A stretch of 64,000 nucleotides of DNA from Ceratodon purpureus (lineage: Eukaryota > Streptophyta > Bryopsida > Pseudoditrichales > Ditrichaceae), in assembly GCA_014871385.1 (NCBI GenBank), contig CM026430.1:3575040-3639039 (forward strand), written 5' to 3'. Shown here piece by piece: positions 59,381 to 64,000 of this stretch (its first letter is position 1; each line of letters opens with the position of its first letter). A program made the position numbers and the translations under genes. A model generated the notes under the pieces. The model made no database searches. It saw only the letters and a list, made by a program, of their open reading frames with translations, and was not told the DNA's origin.

Positions 59381-59422
59381 TGGTCGGGTTCAAGGAGATG
59401 ATAATTACCGGCCTGTCAGCCG

Positions 59423-59544
59423 CCAATCAACCGACATCAGCCCACTTCCCTCGAGTCATCATGATCCTTCATGATGTTAATTTCCAATCAACCGACAGCA
59501 GCCCACCTCCCTCGAGTCATCATGGTCCTTCATGACGTTAATTT
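59423..59544 (+). repeat. Tandem duplication, 2 x 61 bp, in promoter
   Basis: CCAATCAACCGACAKCAGCC starts both copies (59423 and 59484), and each contains CCCTCGAGTCATCATG and CCTTCATGAYGTTAATTT. It lies just upstream of the TATA box of the minus-strand gene and includes a CATCATGATCCTTCATGATG hairpin. Confidence 0.9.
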
Positions 59545-60039
59545 CACCTCCAGCCATCTCGCGTCACATGTGTGACAGAAAAACCCTGATTAGAGTGAAT
59601 TAGGTAGTAATCATATTGTGCATGGTTATCATGGTAGTACCACTATGCTCCATCGCGACCCCATCGATTTATCAATCATGTCTTTTGAGTTGACGTCAAC
59701 CCATCACATCAGCTCTCACATTTGAGCTCTTTTGAGTACTGAGTCCTAAAACCGTGTTTTTTTAGAAATCTGTTAGAAAGCTGCAACACGTCGGTCATTG
59801 TTTGAGCTTCAGAACATGCAAATTCACAGCAATGTGCAAACAGTATTCTCTATCCAAGATTCTTGTTCCAGCATCCAACCATGCTGGCGTAATAAGCAGA
59901 AGAAAAGAAACGAGGCAGCTATTCTGTAATTGTACCTCGCTGACGTTCCTTCACTGCACTGATTCCTCATTTCTTGATCAGAATCATAATCAATAGCATG
60001 GAGGTTCATGAAAATCTAGATATCCTGAGATGGAAACAC

Positions 60040-60994
60040 TTGCCAGATAATCAGCAGCAGCTCCCCGTTCCATGCAAGACTACCCCCGTAGGAAACCTCT
60101 TCCTACCCCTTCCACCAGCAATGCTGCAATCCCACAGATATAATCTCAAAGCACATCCTTCCAAATATGCTACTGCTTGGATTCTACTTTTATCAGGAAT
60201 ACAATCACTTCTAATGACCACAATCTGCATGCATCAGCTAACTCACATTGGGAACTAGACGAAGGAGCTCATCAGGTGCGGAATCATGAGCTGCAGCTTG
60301 TGCGCCCTTGGCCACTACCCTATCTGTAGAAAGGGGTTCGAAGGTGTCATTGCTGAAGTTCACAATTGGCAAGCAGGAGAGTATGAATCGAGAATCATCG
60401 ACAATCTGAAAGGTTCCAAGTAAAAGGTTCAAAGCATCGTATATCATCCTCCCAGCAGAAAGTTCAGTTGGTGGAACTCAGAATGCCCGATTGTTTTATA
60501 CACATACCACATCAGGAGTAATGTATCCCGCAGGGTCCCCAATTTCGTAGAAAAGCTGTTGAGTACATGTGGCAACACTGAGCTCCCCTCCACTATTCTC
60601 TTCCTTGCCCCCGCCATCCCATGTCACATCGGCATACGGTAGCGATGCATGGTAAAGTTGTTCAGCGGAAAAGGACCGCTAAGGATCAGCTGTCCACCAA
60701 AACAACAGACTAGCAAGTCACGCTTAAAACTTCTGAGTGACCTTTGAGAGGGTACACTATCAACATGGCCGACTTACAATGCAAGCATAGACATTGCTTT
60801 CTTAGTACTGAAACCAATGCATGTGTTATAAGTTAGAGAGGATTGCTTGAGAAATAGAATTTGAAAAAATGAGTGCTTACCAGGGTGCATGAGGTATCCA
60901 CCAGTCAACTGACACCTGCATTCAAGGAGATGGCCTGCAAGTGTTCCTTGGGCTAGATACTCCCAATCTTCCTCGCCTGCTACTTCTGTCATCA
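60040..60994 (-). pseudogene. AtuA/DUF1446-like (acyclic terpene utilisation family) pseudogene
   Basis: Minus-strand exons keep splice sites. 60994-60881: EYLAQGTLAGHLLECRCQL and TGGYLMHP. 60689-60508: RSFSAEQLYHASLPYADVTW and ATCTQQLFYEIGDPAGYITP. 60405-60247: FEPLSTDRVVAKGAQ and SAPDELLRLVPN. A decayed piece (about 60125-60046): WWKG.EEVSYGG, then a frameshift, then MERGAAADYL. This is the AtuA/DUF1446 order. In phase, exon 2 reads DP*RSFS with TAG at 60681-60679 where a sense codon (probably CAG) stood. In the last piece a TAG replaces a Trp. Upstream exons encoding the first half are not found. A cryptic acceptor ending at the same TAG would skip that stop but breaks the phase. It is non-functional as read. 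Confidence 0.75.
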
Positions 60995-62167
60995 CTGTAA
61001 AAAAACAAGAAAATAGTAATACCGAAAACTTTCAACGAAATAGTCTTCCGATTTTACATATGTTCAGAATCAAAGATTATCTTCACAGAGAACAAAGTCA
61101 CACCGTAGTAGTCTCTGGCTTCAAGATATCCTCCTCCTTACAAAATGAAAGACCTCCACATAAAATGGAAAACTGGAGAGACGTCCCTCATCAGAATGAA
61201 AAAGAGAAACCTTCACTGCAATGCAATAGCCTATTATTACCAGTACAAGGGCGTCGTAGTGTATTACTGTAAATTATCAAGCAAATGAAATATCTTGATT
61301 TCCTTATGACATTACTGTTGCTCACATGTATATTTTCCAATATTTCACACATTGCTGCAGCACTTTTACATTATTTAAAATTTGATAGGTTTCAAAGAAT
61401 AAGAAGAATCCAAATTCATTTCCAATATGGTTCTGCAAATATGCCATGTATTAAAAGGAATGAAGTGTAAATCACAAAACATGAAGGAATTACCAAATTT
61501 GGATTATGTAGTTCGTAAAGTTTGAGAACGGGATTTAATTATTTGTGTTTTGATGGTTCGGCTACACAAGATTTTTTATCTCAATTATGATATCTTCTAG
61601 ATAACTAAAGAAAGAGGTCACCTGGTAAAATGATGCCAGTGATTAGTTCCGAAAAGAGGACAGTAGTCTTCAGTTCAGAATTTCTATGAATTTCTATGAA
61701 TTTCTATGAATTTCTATTAAAATCCTCAAATGACTTAGTCCCCCTTTGGCAATCCATATGTATACGTTCGGAGTTCATACAAATACTTCATCGGATATAT
61801 TAAGATGAAGGGTCGAAGACGATATACTTACAGTTATAGATATGTAGAGCGCCGTTTCATTCGACACCCAGGCGACCTAGAAGCCGATGTTCGTAACTCA
61901 TGTGGAATTATTTTTCTTGCTGCTCGCTTCTCTCGAGTCACCAAAACCATCTTCCGTAACCATCCTTCCATCTTCGCATATATCAAGCACACGGACCAAT
62001 TCATTACATTATGGGTAATATACATTGAGGGTGAAATACGTTCCCCGACGACAGACCTGCAACTACAGTTGACCTCCATTAGCAGTAAATTGTGCATGCA
62101 TCCAAATAAGGTCTACAAAGTGGCTTACAATATTTAACATCTACTTCGATGATTGTGGGGAAAGTGG
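60995..62167. other. Spacer, no gene resolved
   Basis: Overlapping opposite frames at 61805-62137 (+) and 61834-62097 (-) have no recognised family. Missing 5' exons of the AtuA pseudogene were sought here and not found. Confidence 0.4.
61679..61717 (+). repeat. Tandem repeat, about 4 x 10 bp
   Basis: The unit AATTTCTATG is repeated four times, the last one diverging. Confidence 0.9.
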
Positions 62168-62377
62168 CACTAATTTTTCAAATACATAACATTTGTCTCA
62201 CCTATGATACAAAGGACATTTTTGACCAGGAAATCCCTGGTTGCAAACAGTGAAAAAGAATATAGAAGTGAAAATCAATACCTTATCATTAAGATGAGTA
62301 TACTTTACGTAGTATTCAGTCAACCAAGAGTCGCCACAGTTATGTACGTGTCGCCAGCCCTTCTTCCGCCTAGAGAG

Positions 62378-64000
62378 TTAGCTTTCCCTGACCTTCCTTT
62401 TCCGAATGACACTCTTTTCGAAACCTTGTAACGCGATTGCGTTTTCAGTGTCATTCAGCACTATCGCCCCTGTTAGATTAGGTTCACTCGGTTGATTTAA
62501 CAACTCAGCATTTAGATTGTTGGATGTACAGGCCTCCGTCGTGGTGATGAAGAGGTCATCGTCTTCCTCTACCATACGCCGGGACCTGGCTTCTTTTCTT
62601 AGCACAACAGTCCAAAAGGACCCAGGTGGGTGAAGATCGTCAGGTGAAAAGAAATCTGCGTACACTGAGATGGGAATACATATGGATCAATTGATTTCGG
62701 AAGGTTGTGCTTGAAATTAACTACGAGAAATCCATCCTCATCTCGAATGTACGTCTCCCTGTTCCTGTTATCAACACGTTTCTTCCACTGACATGAGAAT
62801 ATTATAACAGGTGTCTTCAAATCACCATAGTCAGGAACAAGTATGTCCTGAAGAATTCCTACATAATCCTTTCCCGTGCCAGCAGATTGTTCATTAGCCT
62901 CAAAACAGGCCACACCGCAATCGAATGTCTTCATTGACCTGCCCGTGTCATCATCAACCCTCCAATGATTGCCGTAGGCTTTCATCTTAGCATACCGTCG
63001 GCATTGCAAAGAAGGTGGGTTCGATAACAGTACCAAGTCCGATTCGTTTGGATCTGCCATGTCCAAATTCGTGGAATGTATCTTCTGCTGCATCCAGGTC
63101 TCCAAGGGAGCGACAACAGTCCCGAACAGGTCCCTCTCCGACTCCCACTCGCTACATCAATTATATCAAAGGGAATAAAGGTGCTTTGGTTAGACTTACT
63201 TCATCTGAGCTATTCTGGGAATGTTCATACGTTACTGTTATATACAAATGGACTGATTTACATCAATGAAAAAAAAACAGTCAACTGGATTCAAAATTTA
63301 TTCAACGAAGATAACCATAACATGAAAACAGAGGCTGTAGGAGCGGTATCTCTACGCTGTTCACCAAAGTCAATACTGGATTGACACCGTTATGTACCAT
63401 GATAACTCAAAACAATAACGTACCTGTAGTAAGGAGCGGTGAGTGTGCTATTCCGGAGCACAAACCTGTGGATACTGTCGCGTTGTGACCGCGGAAGCGA
63501 GAACTCCACAGCTGCTCCTTCGAGGACCTCAAACTCGGCGGAGTCCTCTGGGTCAGCGTCCCAAACTCTTCTTCTCACCACATCGAAGCCGTGCATATAG
63601 GACGTAGCATATCCCATGGTCTCCTCCAACAAGTATCCATGAGCTATTGATGCCTCCGGTCTTGCGCGGTTTTTTACATGATTCTTAAGCATCATCATTG
63701 TGCGTTCAATTGGATACATCCAACGAACTTGTGTAGGACCTAAAATTATCAACTCTCCAACGAGGTGGAGGGGCAAATGTGACATCACATCAAAAAACGT
63801 AGGAGGAAATGTTATTTCCATCAAACAAAGGGTCACAGCTGCATCCTCAAGTAGGTTTTCGGAATGTGAGGGGTCCCACACTTTGCAACAGATCCTCCGA
63901 AATAGACGACAGCATCTCATGATTGCATTCCTTGTGTTGGTCTCCATCAACCCCCTTAAGGCAAGAGGTATTAGTGTTTGCATCAGAATATGGTAATCAT
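62378..64000 (-). pseudogene. CACTA (En/Spm) transposase, 3' part, frameshifted, runs off window
   Basis: Minus strand, 5' part beyond 64000. The exon from the window edge to 63424 opens with DYHILMQTLIPLALR and carries the DUF4218 domain (FPPTFFDVMSHLPLHL, RWMYPIERTMMMLKNHV, ARPEASIAHGYLLEE). The exon from 63151 joins in phase (AG|C: EWESERDLFGTVV). It holds the DUF4216 domain (MKAYGNHWRVDDD, TFDCGVACFEANEQ, ILVPDYGDLKTPVIIF, DGFLVVNFKHNLP, YVFPSQ). At about 62666 the frame breaks: the family continues in the next frame (YADFFSPDDLHPPGSFWTVV) to a stop at 62378, as if one G were lost. A CACTA motif at 62168-62172 could be the element's terminus. Plant CACTA elements use this TNP2-DUF4218-DUF4216 protein to transpose. 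Confidence 0.85.

Noticed and set aside
60679-60689. Alternative acceptor (CTTAG) that would remove the AtuA in-frame stop
   Set aside because: The previous exon ends in phase 1, so using this acceptor shifts the conserved frame.
61805-62137. Overlapping 110-residue (+) and 87-residue (-) frames
   Set aside because: No family, no splice context and mutual overlap; neither could be preferred.

Overview
This is nuclear DNA of a green land plant. The genes are split by spliceosomal introns with GT..AG borders, and they belong to plant families: an SHV3/GDPDL wall protein, an OSCA/CSC1 channel, an F-box/kelch protein, a PCC13-62 desiccation-related protein and a plant AtuA-like protein. The repeats are plant CACTA, Stowaway and hAT types. 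I see no viral, bacterial or organellar segment. Moderate intron sizes, AT-rich transposon-filled spacers and the gene mix suggest a non-seed plant such as a bryophyte, but I cannot name the species from sequence alone.

Layout. 1-2250: AT-rich spacer with a 171-bp-arm foldback. 3401-6455 (+): sphingoid-base/lipid phosphate phosphatase in eight exons. 7565-9876 (-): F-box/kelch protein in three exons. 10.1-11.6 kb: a GATCAGGTT minisatellite, then a 0.3-kb tandem duplication. 13.0-17.8 kb: a decayed 4.8-kb element with long inverted ends, TTAA borders and a possible piggyBac-type transposase remnant. 19.2 kb: a Stowaway-like MITE. 22.1-23.1 kb: degenerate repeats and a 127-bp-arm hairpin just before the GDPDL gene (23397-29394, +, ten exons). 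31143-32378 (+): a single-coding-exon multi-pass membrane protein of unknown function. 33543-34840 (+): a secreted lipocalin. 35.4-36.9 kb: a second relative of the TTAA element. 37331-40865 (-): an OSCA-type channel in eight exons. 44.5-52.4 kb: a nest of small DNA transposons, comprising two 0.94-kb TTAA elements, a Tc1-like DD34E element, two other TIR elements and a hAT-like MITE with an 8-bp target duplication. 52.5-54.0 kb (+): a trihelix/Myb-SANT-like protein. 56.2-57.6 kb (-): a ferritin-like desiccation-related gene whose first helix I cannot find. 58672-59223 (-): a small TATA-driven, possibly F-box-like gene. 60.0-61.0 kb (-): an AtuA/DUF1446 pseudogene. 62378-64000 (-): the 3' part of a broken CACTA transposase running off the window end.

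There is no operon logic; the genes are independent transcription units. Two things link them. First, six genes share a strand-composition switch at their 5' ends: C/A-rich upstream, then G/T-rich on the sense strand through the leader or first intron. The lipocalin and the 58.7-kb gene lack this and carry TATA boxes instead, so two promoter classes seem present. Second, the decayed AtuA gene and the Tc1 element both carry transition-type TAG codons (CAG to TAG, TGG to TAG), as expected of methylated, silenced DNA.
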